A stretch of 64,000 nucleotides of DNA from Pseudomonas nitroreducens NBRC 12694 (GCF_002091755.1 NZ_BDAI01000002.1:620001-684000); one strand, 5' to 3'; shown: positions 27,083 through 35,964, numbered from the stretch's first letter. Numbers and translations: made by a program. The notes: generated by a model not told the origin, from the letters alone.

Positions 27083-27315
27083 GAAGCGTCTCCTTGTCGC
27101 CCGTCGACCTGTCGGCGGGCATTTGTGACTCAGGATAGCTGCGTATCGCGTCGACACAGGGCGAAGAAATCATCCGGAACGATCAGGGCGTCGCCGGGCC
27201 TGCTTCGCCAAATATCTGAACTCTGCGCCAGAGGTCTGTCCCAACAGGTAGAACCCGGCGCCGACGTCCATCCCAACAGGGCGCCATTCTGCATCCTGAT
27301 GAGGAGGACCCTACC

Positions 27316-29445
27316 GTGGCCAAGAAACCCACCATCAAGCGAAGCGATCTGGCTGGCACCGACACCACCGACCGCCGTAACCGCAACGAGAAGATCGAGC
27401 AACTGGAGCCCCACCGCGAGGACGCCACGGGGGAGGCGCTCACCACCAATACCAACGTGCGCATCGCCGATAACCAGAACAGCCTGCGCGCAGGGGAGCG
27501 CGGACCTTCGCTGCTGGAAGACTTCATCCTGCGGGAGAAGATCACCCACTTCGACCATGAGCGGATTCCCGAGCGCATCGTGCATGCGCGGGGCGCAGCG
27601 GCCCATGGCTATTTCGAATGCTACGAGGACTGGAGCCAGCTGACCAAGGCGGCGTTTCTCGGCAAGGCGGGCCTGCGTACGCCGGTGTTCGTGCGCTTCT
27701 CCACCGTGCAGGGGCCGCGCGGGTCGGCGGACACGGTGCGCGACGTTCGCGGCTTCGCGGTGAAGTTCTATACCGAGGAGGGCAACTACGACCTGGTTGG
27801 CAACAACATGCCGGTGTTCTTCATCCAGGATGCGATCAAGTTTCCCGACTTCGTCCACGCGGTGAAGCCCGAGCCGCACAACGAGATTCCTACCGGCGGT
27901 TCGGCCCATGACACCTTCTGGGACTTCGTCTCGCTGACGCCCGAGTCCGCGCACATGGTCATGTGGGCCATGTCGGACCGCGCCATTCCGATTTCCCTGC
28001 GGCATATCCAGGGCTTTGGCGTGCATACCTTCCGTCTGATCAATGCGGCGGGCGACAGTGTGTTCGTCAAGTTCCATTGGCGGCCGAAGTCCGGTGTCTG
28101 CTCGCTGGTCTGGGACGAAGCGCAGAAGCTGGCCGGCAAGGATGCGGACTTCCATCGCCGCACCCTATGGGACGACATCGAAAGCGGCGACTACCCCGAA
28201 TGGGAGCTGGGCGTGCAGGTGATCGCCGAAGCCGACCAGGACAAGTTCGACTTCGACCTGCTCGATCCCACCAAACTGGTGCCCGAGGAGCTTGTTCCCG
28301 TGAAGCTGCTGGGCCGCATGGTGCTGAACCGCAACCCGGACAACTTCTTCGCCGAAACCGAGCAGGCGGCGTTCCACCCCGGCCATGTGGTGCCGGGCAT
28401 CGATTTCAGCAATGACCCGCTGCTGCAGGGGCGGCTGTTCTCCTATACCGACACCCAGCTGTCGCGCCTTGGCGGGCCGAACTTCAACCAGATTCCGATC
28501 AACCAGCCGCTGTGCCCGTTCCACAACAACCAGCGCGACGGCCTGCACCAGCACATGCTGCACAAGGGCCGCGCCGCCTACGAACCCAATTCCATCGACA
28601 ACGGCTGGCCCAAGGAAACCCCGCCCGCCGCGCGCCACGGCGGTTTCACCAGCTATCCGGAAACCATGACCGGCACCAAGGTCCGCGTACGGGCCGATTC
28701 CTTCGCCGACCATTTCACCCAGGCCGCGCTGTTCTACCACAGCCTCAGTAAGGCGGAGCAGGGCCATGTGGTTTCGGCCTATGCGTTCGAGCTGTCGAAG
28801 GTCGAGCGAATGGCGATTCGCGAGCGCGAGGTCAACCAGATTCTCGCCAATATCTGCCCGAAACTTGCCGAGCGCGTGGCCCAGCGTATCGGGGTGAAAC
28901 TCACCAACAGGAAGGCCCAGGTTCCGCAGCCCAAGCCATCGCCGGCCTTGAGCCAGGCCAACCTGCTGGCCGGCGATATCCGCTCCCGCAAGGTGGCGAT
29001 CCTGGTCGCCGATGGCGTCAAGGAAAGCGACGTCAAGGGCTTGCAGGATGCGCTGAAAAAGGCGGGGGCGAGCGCCAAGCTGATCGGCCCCAGTGCCGCC
29101 CCGGTGAAGTCCGAAACGGGTTCGGCGCTGGTGCCCGATGCCAGCTGGGACGGCCTGCCGTCGGTGGCTTTCGACGCGGTGTTCGTGCCCGGCGGCGCGA
29201 AATCCGTGCAGGCCATCGGTAGCGATGGCCGCGCGCTGCACTACCTGCTGGAGGCGTACAAGCACCTCAAGCCGCTGGCATTCGCCGGCGACGCCGGGAA
29301 GCTGCCGGCGCAGCTAGGCCTGCCCGCGGATGAAGGGGTGATCGACGGCAAGTCCGCCAGCGAAGTATTCGGCAAGTTGCAGGAGGCCTTGCTGCAGCAC
29401 CGCATCTGGGGTCGTGAAGCCCATGCCGGGAAGATCCCCGCCTGA
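27316..29445 (+). CDS. katE: Large-subunit monofunctional catalase HPII
   Basis: A 709-residue heme catalase that disproportionates hydrogen peroxide. The long form is recognised by an extended N-terminus and a C-terminal DJ-1/PfpI-like domain (about residues 555-709, KVAILVADGVKESDVKGL and AVFVPGGAKSV). Catalytic His90 lies in RIVHARGAAAHG, the distal Asn in YDLVGNNMPVFFIQD, and the proximal heme Tyr in RLFSYTDTQLSRLGGPNF. The start is GTG 27316 behind GAGGAGGA. HPII enzymes are usually stationary-phase controlled; the stress-type genes nearby fit that. It is full length and intact. Confidence 0.96.
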   Translation: MAKKPTIKRSDLAGTDTTDRRNRNEKIEQLEPHREDATGEALTTNTNVRIADNQNSLRAGERGPSLLEDFILREKITHFDHERIPERIVHARGAAAHGYFECYEDWSQLTKAAFLGKAGLRTPVFVRFSTVQGPRGSADTVRDVRGFAVKFYTEEGNYDLVGNNMPVFFIQDAIKFPDFVHAVKPEPHNEIPTGGSAHDTFWDFVSLTPESAHMVMWAMSDRAIPISLRHIQGFGVHTFRLINAAGDSVFVKFHWRPKSGVCSLVWDEAQKLAGKDADFHRRTLWDDIESGDYPEWELGVQVIAEADQDKFDFDLLDPTKLVPEELVPVKLLGRMVLNRNPDNFFAETEQAAFHPGHVVPGIDFSNDPLLQGRLFSYTDTQLSRLGGPNFNQIPINQPLCPFHNNQRDGLHQHMLHKGRAAYEPNSIDNGWPKETPPAARHGGFTSYPETMTGTKVRVRADSFADHFTQAALFYHSLSKAEQGHVVSAYAFELSKVERMAIREREVNQILANICPKLAERVAQRIGVKLTNRKAQVPQPKPSPALSQANLLAGDIRSRKVAILVADGVKESDVKGLQDALKKAGASAKLIGPSAAPVKSETGSALVPDASWDGLPSVAFDAVFVPGGAKSVQAIGSDGRALHYLLEAYKHLKPLAFAGDAGKLPAQLGLPADEGVIDGKSASEVFGKLQEALLQHRIWGREAHAGKIPA

Positions 29446-29580
29446 GCGGAGGGGCGGCGGCCGATGCTGCCGCCCCGTGCCCACCGGGCAGTCAACCTGA
29501 ACTCCAGCCGCTGGTTCGGCTCAACCGGCCGACAGCCTTTGTCCGAGAACCGCAGGAGAGCACCATGACTGAGCGGGCAG
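29446..29580 (+). other. Upstream region and orphan start codon of a lost gene
   Basis: After katE, a GC-rich inverted repeat (29451-29476, GGGGCGGC ... GCCGCCCC) may terminate transcription. At 29551-29580 a textbook ribosome site (GCAGGAGAGCACC) precedes ATG 29565 and five codons (MTERA). At about 29578 the sequence abruptly becomes the antisense of a truncated glgA. This looks like the left flank of a deletion that removed the body of a plus-strand gene. Confidence 0.55.
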
Positions 29581-30185
29581 GCGCCCTGATAACCGAGGTT
29601 ATGGATGGTCAGTACGCTGGGCGTCGATTGTCCGCGCCAGGCCATATAGGCCGGAGCAAGAGCCGTGGGCCAGTCGTTCACGTGCAGCAGGTCCGGGCTC
29701 CATGCGAGTTCGCTCATGCCGGCAGCCAGGTCTGCGGCGGCGAGGCTCAACCGTGCAAAACGGATGTGGTTGTCGGCCCATTCATGGCCGTTCTGGTCTA
29801 CATACGGGGTGCCGGGGCGGTCGTAGAGTTCCGGGCAGATCACCGCGTACACCACCAGCCCATCGGCGAGCTTGAGTTCGCCGATATCACAGGCGGGCAA
29901 GGCCGCGAGGCCGGGCAGGCGGCCAACCATCTTGCACGCCACGGCCCCCTTGAGTACCTGTGGGTAGCCGGGAATCAGCACGCGGATATCGTGGTCACCC
30001 AGCAGGGCACGGGGCAGGGCAGAGGAGACATCGCCCAGGCCGCCGGCCTTGACGAAATCTGAAAACTCCGAAGAGACGAAGAGAATCCGTTTGCGTCGCT
30101 GCGGCGGCGCACCATCGGCCGAGGGTACCGCGCTGAGGTTGATTGTGGCGTCTTCCAGACACACATCGGCCAGCTGGTTGCGCAT
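29578..30185 (-). pseudogene. glgA: Glycogen synthase, 5' fragment only
   Basis: The first ~202 codons of an ADP-glucose starch/glycogen synthase. The ADP-glucose-binding KAGGLGDVSSALPRAL motif is present, then LIPGYPQVLKG, CPELYDRPGTPY, LLHVNDWPTALAPAYMAW and TIHNLGYQG. A normal GlgA is about 480-520 residues and has its catalytic half after this point. Here homology ends at about 29580; read-through continues to a stop at 29241 as non-GlgA sequence antisense to katE. The start ATG 30185 retains GAGAGGAA. The fragment lacks the whole C-terminal Rossmann domain and cannot be active. Confidence 0.85.
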
Positions 30186-30676
30186 CGTTCGTTCCTCTCT
30201 GTGTCAGCCGGGGCGTGGCTTTATCTGCCGGCCCTGCGGGTCTCCGTGGGTGGGTGCCGTCCTTCGGGTGACAGGGGGGCGGAGGGCGAAGTTTCGTCTT
30301 TCCGCCAGCAGGCCCGGTGGTCGGCCGCGGCCGGTTGCTCCTTCTGTACAGACAGGCGCCAGCTACCGAAATGTATGGGGTGGCTCCGGAACTGCTGTTG
30401 CTGCGGTCACTCAGGCAGGGGAAAAGGCCCCGCCGGTCAAGAAGCCCAATGGAAAGCCCCCGATGGTCACTTAAAGCCGTAAGCAGGGTCCGTACCAGTC
30501 GCCGGCTTGAAGCCAAGTAACTGAAAGAAAAGAGAAAAATCAAATGCGGCTGGCTATGTGCAACCAGCAAAATGCACGACCCGGCTTTCAGCCGGTTGCA
30601 ATACGCCTTGCCGCTGCGCTTCGCGGGGTGGGTTGTGTTGGCTCTGATCGACGGATCATCGGGTGAACTCGTCCGT
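30186..30676. other. Intergenic stretch without a recognised gene
   Basis: Between the glgA remnant and the four-gene operon. It contains short open frames on the plus strand and an AT-rich patch (GAAAGAAAAGAGAAAAATCAAATG at about 30523-30546) but nothing with a ribosome site plus a recognisable product. Confidence 0.5.
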
Positions 30677-31330
30677 TCAGCGCGCCGAGAGATTCGCGAG
30701 GAACTCGCCGAAGCCGCCGGAGGCCCGATAATCGGCGCGCGCGCTGGTAGTGACGCAGGTCTGATGGGTCCAGACGATCCGCGCGCCGCTTCGCTCCAGG
30801 TCACGAACCAGGCAGACATCCTCGTTGCAGGGCAGGGGACGGAATCCCCCGGCCCGCTGATAAGCCCGGGCGCAGATGCCGAGGTTGGCTCCGTGGATGT
30901 GGCGATGGTCCTCGCGGCACTGGTAATGCTCTTCATGGCGAAGGCGCACCTGTTCGTCGTGGCCCGACCAATCCGATACCTGCACCGTGCCGCAGACGGC
31001 CTCGGCGCCGAAGGCCAGCTGGCGAACCAGCCAGTCATCGCTGACGCAGGTGTCGGCATCGGTGCAGGCGAGCCAGCGTGCGCCCTGGGCGAGCAGCCAC
31101 GCGGCGCCGGCCCTGCGCGCATGACCGACATTGCGCTCGTGGACTTGCAGCACGGCGACGCCCAGCGAGGCGGCGACGGATTCGCTATCGTCGGAACAGG
31201 CGTCCAGCACCGCGAGGATGCACACCGGCTCGCCCTCCAGGCCGGGATGCAAGGCTGCCTGCTGCAGGGAGCGCAGGCAGGTTCCCAGCAGTGCGGCCTC
31301 GTTGTGCGCCGGTACGAGAATGCCAATCAT
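30677..31330 (-). CDS. Family 2 glycosyltransferase, last gene of a four-gene operon
   Basis: A 217-residue GT-A fold enzyme. It begins MIGILVPAHNEAALLGTCLRSL, with the nucleotide-sugar site at LAVLDACSDDS, the DxD-type metal motif at ACTDADTCVSDDWL, and an acceptor-site NEDVCLVRDLE. It adds a sugar from a nucleotide-sugar donor to an unknown acceptor. No membrane helix is visible, so it is probably cytosolic. It overlaps the upstream methyltransferase by four bases (ATGA-type), indicating coupled translation. The acceptor may be the product of the neighbouring deacetylase. Confidence 0.87.
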   Translation of the reverse strand: MIGILVPAHNEAALLGTCLRSLQQAALHPGLEGEPVCILAVLDACSDDSESVAASLGVAVLQVHERNVGHARRAGAAWLLAQGARWLACTDADTCVSDDWLVRQLAFGAEAVCGTVQVSDWSGHDEQVRLRHEEHYQCREDHRHIHGANLGICARAYQRAGGFRPLPCNEDVCLVRDLERSGARIVWTHQTCVTTSARADYRASGGFGEFLANLSAR

Positions 31331-31917
31331 CCGGGGGCCTCGTTGGCCCAGAGTTCCAGGCGGAAGTCGGTCTCCAGATGCTGCACGCTGGGCGCAAACC
31401 CCATCGCCAGGGTGATCGCCTCATGGACCTCGTCGCCGGTCAGCGTGCAGCCTTCGATCGGGTGCCGCCAGTGACAGGCCAGCAGTACGCCGCCCTCCGC
31501 CAGGCTCGCCGCCGCTTTCCGGCAAGTCCGCTGCCAGGCTTGCGCTCCCAGGTAGTAGCCCAGCTCACCCAGCACGATGAGTTCGAACCTCGCCTGCGGC
31601 CATTGCTCGGGCAGTGCCTGCCGCACCACGCGCACATTGCCTAGTCCAGCAAGGCGCTGGCGAGCCAGCGCGACAGCCTCCACGCTGTAATCGGCGCACA
31701 GCAGATGGTCGACCCGCCGGGCGAGCTCGACACTGGTTTCGCCGTTGGCACAGGCCGGTTCGTAGCCGCTGCGAAATCGCATGCGGGGGAGACAGGCGAG
31801 CAGCAGGTCGCGCTTGCGCTTCTCGTACCAGGAGGTTCGGAATGACCAGGGGTCCGGGTCATCGCGGTACAGCCGGTCGAAATGCTCGGGCGGCAGGGGT
31901 CGTTTCTCGGCGTTCAC
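31327..31917 (-). CDS. SAM-dependent methyltransferase (NodS-like)
   Basis: A 196-residue class I methyltransferase. HFDRLYRDDPDPWSFRTSWYEKRKRDLLLACL is the typical NodS-family opening. The SAM-binding motif is degenerate at YEPACANGETSVELARR (usual ExGxG). Next come LLCADYSVEAVALARQRL and FELIVLGELGYYL. NodS N-methylates deacetylated chitooligosaccharide; together with the adjacent PIG-L deacetylase and glycosyltransferase, an N-methylated amino-sugar product is a reasonable inference. It overlaps both neighbours by four bases. Confidence 0.85.
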   Translation of the reverse strand: MNAEKRPLPPEHFDRLYRDDPDPWSFRTSWYEKRKRDLLLACLPRMRFRSGYEPACANGETSVELARRVDHLLCADYSVEAVALARQRLAGLGNVRVVRQALPEQWPQARFELIVLGELGYYLGAQAWQRTCRKAAASLAEGGVLLACHWRHPIEGCTLTGDEVHEAITLAMGFAPSVQHLETDFRLELWANEAPG

Positions 31918-32660
31918 AGGAAATACACCTCGAAGGGCTGCAGCAGGGTCTCCAGCAACCGGGCGCTGAGGATCGGCGTGCTGCCTTGCAGTTGGCTGGC
32001 GTGGGCTTCGAGAGCCTGGCGCTTGCGTCGCAGCGCTTCGTCGTCAAGGTCCAGGCGGCGTGCGCGGCCCCAGGGCAGGCGCGGGTCACCGGGAAAGGCC
32101 CAGTGCCACGCCCAGATCGGAGTCTCGAAATGCCGGGCGCCGCACTCTGCCGCCAATTGCGCACAGGCGAGCCCGACCTGTTCGTGATCGCAATGGCCGT
32201 CCTCTCGCCAGGTACTGACCAGTCGATCGCCCGGGCGCAGCAGGGCGCGCAATGGGTCGCGAAGCGCTGCTGCGGTGACGCCGCCATCGGGCAATCGCAA
32301 GCGTCGCCACTGCCATTGGCCGAGATCGATGCCGAGGCGGGCGAGGGCGCTGCGGCTTTCGACGATTCGTGTCTGCCGCAGCGTGTCTGCTGTCCAGTGT
32401 GTGGAACCGGGATGGCTGGCTTCGCCATCCGTCACGGAAACCAGCAGGCCCGCGCAGTCCTGTGCCGCCAGGCTGGCAAGAAGCCCTCCGCAGCCCAGTA
32501 CTTCATCGTCAGGATGCGGGGCGACGACGACCAATCGGCGCCCCGGCGGCACCAGTTCTTCGCGGCGGAGGCGCGGCAGTCGTTCGAGCTGGATGCATGA
32601 GCGCCACAGCGAAGGTGGCGTGCCCTGGGTTCCGGCTATGAGGTTCTGCGCCTGGCTCAT
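31914..32660 (-). CDS. PIG-L (LmbE) family N-deacetylase
   Basis: A 248-residue zinc deacetylase of the family that removes N-acetyl groups from GlcNAc-type sugars (MshB, BshB, PIG-L). The metal-binding motif VVVAPHPDDEVLGCGGLL is intact, as is the second zinc ligand region STWREDGHCDHEQVG. The start ATG 32660 shares an ATGA overlap with the acyl-CoA dehydrogenase-like gene upstream. In this operon it is the enzyme that most directly predicts an amino-sugar substrate. Confidence 0.9.
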   Translation of the reverse strand: MSQAQNLIAGTQGTPPSLWRSCIQLERLPRLRREELVPPGRRLVVVAPHPDDEVLGCGGLLASLAAQDCAGLLVSVTDGEASHPGSTHWTADTLRQTRIVESRSALARLGIDLGQWQWRRLRLPDGGVTAAALRDPLRALLRPGDRLVSTWREDGHCDHEQVGLACAQLAAECGARHFETPIWAWHWAFPGDPRLPWGRARRLDLDDEALRRKRQALEAHASQLQGSTPILSARLLETLLQPFEVYFL

Positions 32661-33676
32661 AGTGCCCAGGACTCGATTTCGAGACGCTTCAGGTGCCTGC
32701 CCAGGTGGGCCAGGTCGCGCTCTCCGTGGCTCTGCCGGAGGAAGACCGGCAGGTCTGCGGCCAACCGAGCGAAGCGTCGGTCGCGGCAGAACGGCGTTGC
32801 CCCGAGTGCCCGGCCGACATGCCATTGCACGGCTTCGACAGCGCCTTCGACCTGGGCGCGAACCCGGCGGGCGGCCAGCTCCGAGGGAGCGGCGGGGTTC
32901 TCGTCGATCCACCCGGCGCATTCGCGAAGTGCCCCGGCGGCCCCGGCCAGGGCTGCATCGACCGCTCCCAGGTGCGCCATGGCATGGGGATCCTCGCTAC
33001 GGCCCTGGCGAAGATAATCCGCCAGGCGACCCGCGGCGCCATACCAGCAAGCGGCGATGCCTGCGCCGCCATGCCAGAAGCCTGGACGTTCCAGGTACTC
33101 CTGCGGGCCGCCGACGCAGCGGGCCAGCGCCTGGTCGAAGGTCACCGCCACACTGCCCGTGGCTGCCATTCCCACGGCGTTCCAACCGCTGCTTCCGACG
33201 CTTACGCCAGGCTGGGCGAGGGGGACGGCCACCAGTTGGGTACGCTGCTGCTCATCTTTCACCGTGACCAATGCGTGCTCCGCCACGGCTGCGCCGGAAC
33301 ACCAGGGTTTGCTCCCGCTGATGCGTACATGGCCCGCCTCGCGAGCCACCACCTCGACACAGGGACTGGGCGGATCTGCCGCCCAGACGGCCCAGATTCC
33401 GCACTGGGGCTCGCCATCCAGCTCTGCCAGAATGGCCAGGGCGTCGGTGTGTCCCTCGTAGAGCTTGAGCAGGGATAGATCGCTGCCCGCCACAGCCGCC
33501 AGGGCTTGCCACCGCTCGAGGGTTGCGCCACTGGCGGGCAAGGGCAAACGATCAAGTCCGTCGTCGATCAACTGGCGCAGCGCGGCGCCGACAAAGGGCA
33601 CCTGCTGAGAAGCGTCCTGCGGCAGTTCGAAGTCGCGCAGCAGATGAGACAGGGCGTGCGAGCGGTCGTGTTTCAT
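32657..33676 (-). CDS. Acyl-CoA dehydrogenase-like protein, first gene of the operon
   Basis: A 339-residue protein of the acyl-CoA dehydrogenase superfamily, shorter than usual (about 380) because the N-terminal helical domain is trimmed. Visible family segments are GIWAVWAADPPSP, the flavin-domain VRISGSKPWCSGAAVAEHALV, and the C-terminal AVEAVQWHVGRALGATPFCRDRRFARLAADLPVFLRQ. The motif that usually supplies the catalytic Glu is not clear, so it may be a modified oxidase or a non-classical member. It leads an operon with PIG-L deacetylase, methyltransferase and glycosyltransferase, which is not a beta-oxidation setting. Confidence 0.8.
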   Translation of the reverse strand: MKHDRSHALSHLLRDFELPQDASQQVPFVGAALRQLIDDGLDRLPLPASGATLERWQALAAVAGSDLSLLKLYEGHTDALAILAELDGEPQCGIWAVWAADPPSPCVEVVAREAGHVRISGSKPWCSGAAVAEHALVTVKDEQQRTQLVAVPLAQPGVSVGSSGWNAVGMAATGSVAVTFDQALARCVGGPQEYLERPGFWHGGAGIAACWYGAAGRLADYLRQGRSEDPHAMAHLGAVDAALAGAAGALRECAGWIDENPAAPSELAARRVRAQVEGAVEAVQWHVGRALGATPFCRDRRFARLAADLPVFLRQSHGERDLAHLGRHLKRLEIESWAL

Positions 33677-34117
33677 GGCATTCCCCCTTTCGGAGCCTCT
33701 ATGCCATGCCGACCTCGCGTTGCGGTTTGCGGTTCAAACCGATTTGTCCTGTGCCTTGCGGCCAATTCGGCGGCGCGCGGCCGGTATAGCGATGGCTGCC
33801 AAAACGCGCCCAGCAATCCGTACCGCTCGGGTGTTTTGCACAGGCCGCAAGGGCGGATCGGGCGTTCTGCTGATTGCACCGTGCGATCAATTCCTGGCCC
33901 AGCCGCTCTATCGCGTCCTCCTACGCTCAGGGACGAACCGGGCGTGGAACTTGCTGAATCAGTCTGGCACTTCACCCGAAGCTGCCGGAACCGGGCCACG
34001 CCCGGTCCCGCGCTGGATGCGCACGGCCCAAATCGTTCCGTGCGCACCTGGAGCAGAGTCGACCGCCCCGGTGCGAAGCTGCTCCAGCCTTCCGTGGCCA
34101 ATGGCCAGGAGCACTCC
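33677..34117. other. Intergenic region between divergent units, no gene recognised
   Basis: Holds the divergent promoters of the acyl-CoA dehydrogenase operon (minus) and the PRC-barrel gene (plus). Open frames exist on both strands but overlap each other, have arginine/serine-heavy compositions and no ribosome sites. Confidence 0.5.
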
Positions 34118-34555
34118 ATGAACTACGAAGATCGCGATACCTATGGCATGTACAAGAATCGCCCCGTCGCCGTCGAGGCCGACTCCAGTCGTGGGCCGGG
34201 CCCGCGCCTGATGGGCGCCGACACCCTGATCGGCAACGATGTCTACAACACCCGCGACGAAGACCTGGGCGACATCAAGGAGATCATGCTGGATACGCAG
34301 AGTGGCCGTGTCGCCTATGCGGTGCTGTCCTACGGCGGGTTCCTCGGCATGGGCGAGAAACTCTTTGCGGTGCCCTGGAGCGCGCTGCGCCTGGACACCG
34401 TCAACAAGCGCTTCGTCCTGGACGTTGACAAGGAACGTCTGTCCAGTGCGCCAGGGTTCGATAAACACGACTGGCCGGACATGCAGGACCCGACCTGGAG
34501 CCAGCAGATCCACGACTATTACGGCACCAAACCCACCGACGACCCGCGTTTCTGA
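34118..34555 (+). CDS. PRC-barrel domain protein
   Basis: A 145-residue soluble protein with one PRC-barrel (about residues 33-108): MGADTLIGNDVYNTRDEDLGDIKEIMLDT, GRVAYAVLSYGGFLGMGEKLFAVPW and DKERLSSAPGFDKHDWP are family hallmarks. Such proteins are common in stress-induced gene sets; the biochemical role is unknown. The start ATG 34118 has AGGAG seven bases upstream. It lies in the same direction as the iron-permease-like gene 170 bp downstream. Confidence 0.9.
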   Translation: MNYEDRDTYGMYKNRPVAVEADSSRGPGPRLMGADTLIGNDVYNTRDEDLGDIKEIMLDTQSGRVAYAVLSYGGFLGMGEKLFAVPWSALRLDTVNKRFVLDVDKERLSSAPGFDKHDWPDMQDPTWSQQIHDYYGTKPTDDPRF

Positions 34556-34727
34556 CGTTTGTCGCCTGGCCGATGCGCGGTGTTTCGCATCGGCCGGGAA
34601 CAATGGCAACGCAGAGCTTCAAGACCGATCGCTACACCACTGGCAGTGCGGGCTCAGAGCAGATTTCTGAACTCCCCAGGCTGCCACGTCTCTACCGGTC
34701 AGGCCCCACTTCAGCGGAGTGCATGCC

Positions 34728-35285
34728 ATGATCGGACCAGGATCGCGCGGTGATTTGCCTGCCCACGCTCAGCCCCAGCGGGGCGCCCCCTCAGCGGCGG
34801 GTCAACGGAAAGCAATTCCCCCTTCGCACGACCCCACGCAACCAGCAGCAGGGAAGAAGGGCGGGGCGGGCTTTTCACGCTTTGCCCAAGCCCTTTCGCA
34901 ATGGGCCGGCCGCCCACTGACCTTCGCCCTGGCCTGCGTGCTGCTGGTGGCCTGGGCAATCAGCGGGCCGTTCTTTCACTTCAACGATACGTGGCAGCTG
35001 GTCATCAATACCTCGACCACCATCATCACCTTCCTCATGGTCTTCCTTATCCAGAGCACCCAGAACCGCGACACCGACGCGCTGCACATCAAGATCGACG
35101 AGTTGCTGCGTACCACCCACCACGCCCACCGCGTGCTGATGGGGCTGGACGACTTAGGCAGCGAGGAATTGCAGAAGCTGCGCAAGACCTACGAGGAGAT
35201 CGGTGAGGAGAATGTGCAGGACGGTTCGCCACAGAAGGTGGCCGAGCATGAGGAAGAGGATCAGCGTGGGCCGGGCAGTTCTTGA
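34728..35285 (+). CDS. Low-affinity iron permease family membrane protein
   Basis: A 185-residue protein with a ~55-residue polar N-terminus and two membrane helices (about 63-83 and 92-110). The family core is GRPLTFALACVLLVAWAISGP, then TWQLVINTSTTIITFLMVFLIQSTQNRDT, then ALHIKIDELLR. The C-terminal tail is acidic. Despite the family name (from yeast Fet4), iron transport by bacterial members is not established. The start ATG 34728 is behind GGAG; a GTG at 34719 is also in frame. Confidence 0.87.
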   Translation: MIGPGSRGDLPAHAQPQRGAPSAAGQRKAIPPSHDPTQPAAGKKGGAGFSRFAQALSQWAGRPLTFALACVLLVAWAISGPFFHFNDTWQLVINTSTTIITFLMVFLIQSTQNRDTDALHIKIDELLRTTHHAHRVLMGLDDLGSEELQKLRKTYEEIGEENVQDGSPQKVAEHEEEDQRGPGSS

Positions 35286-35518
35286 AGCCGGTGAGTCGCC
35301 TTCAGCCCTTGGCTGTCGTCGTCATTTGTTGAGTGAGTCAATAGATGGCGGAGCGGCGCTTCGGCAGATCACCTCAAGTCTGCTCAGACCTGGGTCAACG
35401 CCATGAACCGTTGTGAAGACATGGCAGCCGATACCGTGGTCAGCCTAAGAGTGGGGTTGGCGTTCTGATTGAGCAGACAGAGAGAACGCCTGGAGTACTG
35501 CGAGTATCCACATACAGA

Positions 35519-35546
35519 ATTTAACATAATATACATTATGCGAAGT
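35519..35546 (-). other. dif: Chromosome dimer resolution site dif (XerCD target)
   Basis: Read on the minus strand, the 28 bp consist of XerC arm ACTTCGCATAA, central hexamer TGTATA and XerD arm TTATGTTAAAT. The central hexamer and XerD arm are identical to the E. coli dif consensus. The XerC arm keeps the conserved CGCATAA, as Pseudomonas dif sites do. A perfect match of this length in a GC-rich genome is not expected by chance. It marks the replication terminus, where FtsK-activated XerCD resolves chromosome dimers. There is no phage or integron nearby to suggest an integrated difference-site element. Confidence 0.93.
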
Positions 35547-35901
35547 TACCTATGGCGCTACCGGGCTCGAGTGTCACGAATTTCAATCCGCAAAATCCCC
35601 CGCCTGGACAGTTCTGCTGCCTTTCTTTCGATTCCGGCTCAATCCACGTCGGTTCACGCCGATGCGACTCGATTCTCTTGTTCCTGCGCTTCGCGTATCA
35701 CTGATGTCGATGCTCATGCTGCCTCTTGCCAAGCCGCATCTGATTTCAATGCACAGGTATCCGTTCAGGGTTTGCAAATCATTCGAGCAGACGCTCAGGC
35801 AGCGAAAGGTCTGATGCGAGTATTAAAGCCGCCTCAGGATCATGCCGCACGAGTCAGGCGCCACCCATTCCACTGCAGCCGACTTCGTCTTGCCAGTCGC
35901 C

Positions 35902-35948
35902 AGTAACGCGTTACCAAATATCCCTGCTCATTCTGGTAACGCGTTACC
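35902..35948. repeat. Paired palindrome module, copy 1 (GTAACGCGTTAC x2, 33-bp spacing)
   Basis: Two copies of the 12-bp palindrome GTAACGCGTTAC start at 35903 and 35936, exactly 33 bp apart. The second is extended to GGTAACGCGTTACC; the first has A in place of the outer G. The 19-bp spacer is unrelated in sequence to most of that of copy 2 (40628-40674), yet its length is identical. The module lies between dif and the 3' end of the dapA paralog, where no promoter is expected, so a purely transcriptional role looks unlikely. Confidence 0.75.
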
Positions 35949-35964
35949 TGTCCTTTTGCAGAGC

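Larger units (their letters stand above)
35286..35964. other. Gene-free terminus region containing dif and a palindrome pair
   Basis: About 680 bp without a supportable gene between the iron-permease-like gene and the dapA paralog. It has an AT-rich core at 35505-35560 (dif) and, 355 bp further on, the first paired-palindrome module. A 145-codon open frame from 35469 runs straight across dif and has no ribosome site, so it is not called. Confidence 0.7.

Noticed and set aside
31614..32600. 328-codon plus-strand frame antisense to the methyltransferase and PIG-L genes
   Set aside because: The minus-strand genes contain intact catalytic motifs and overlap as an operon; the plus-strand frame has none.
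35469..35906. 145-codon plus-strand frame across dif
   Set aside because: It crosses the dif site, has no ribosome site, and its composition (Ser/Arg/His-rich) is unlike real genes here.
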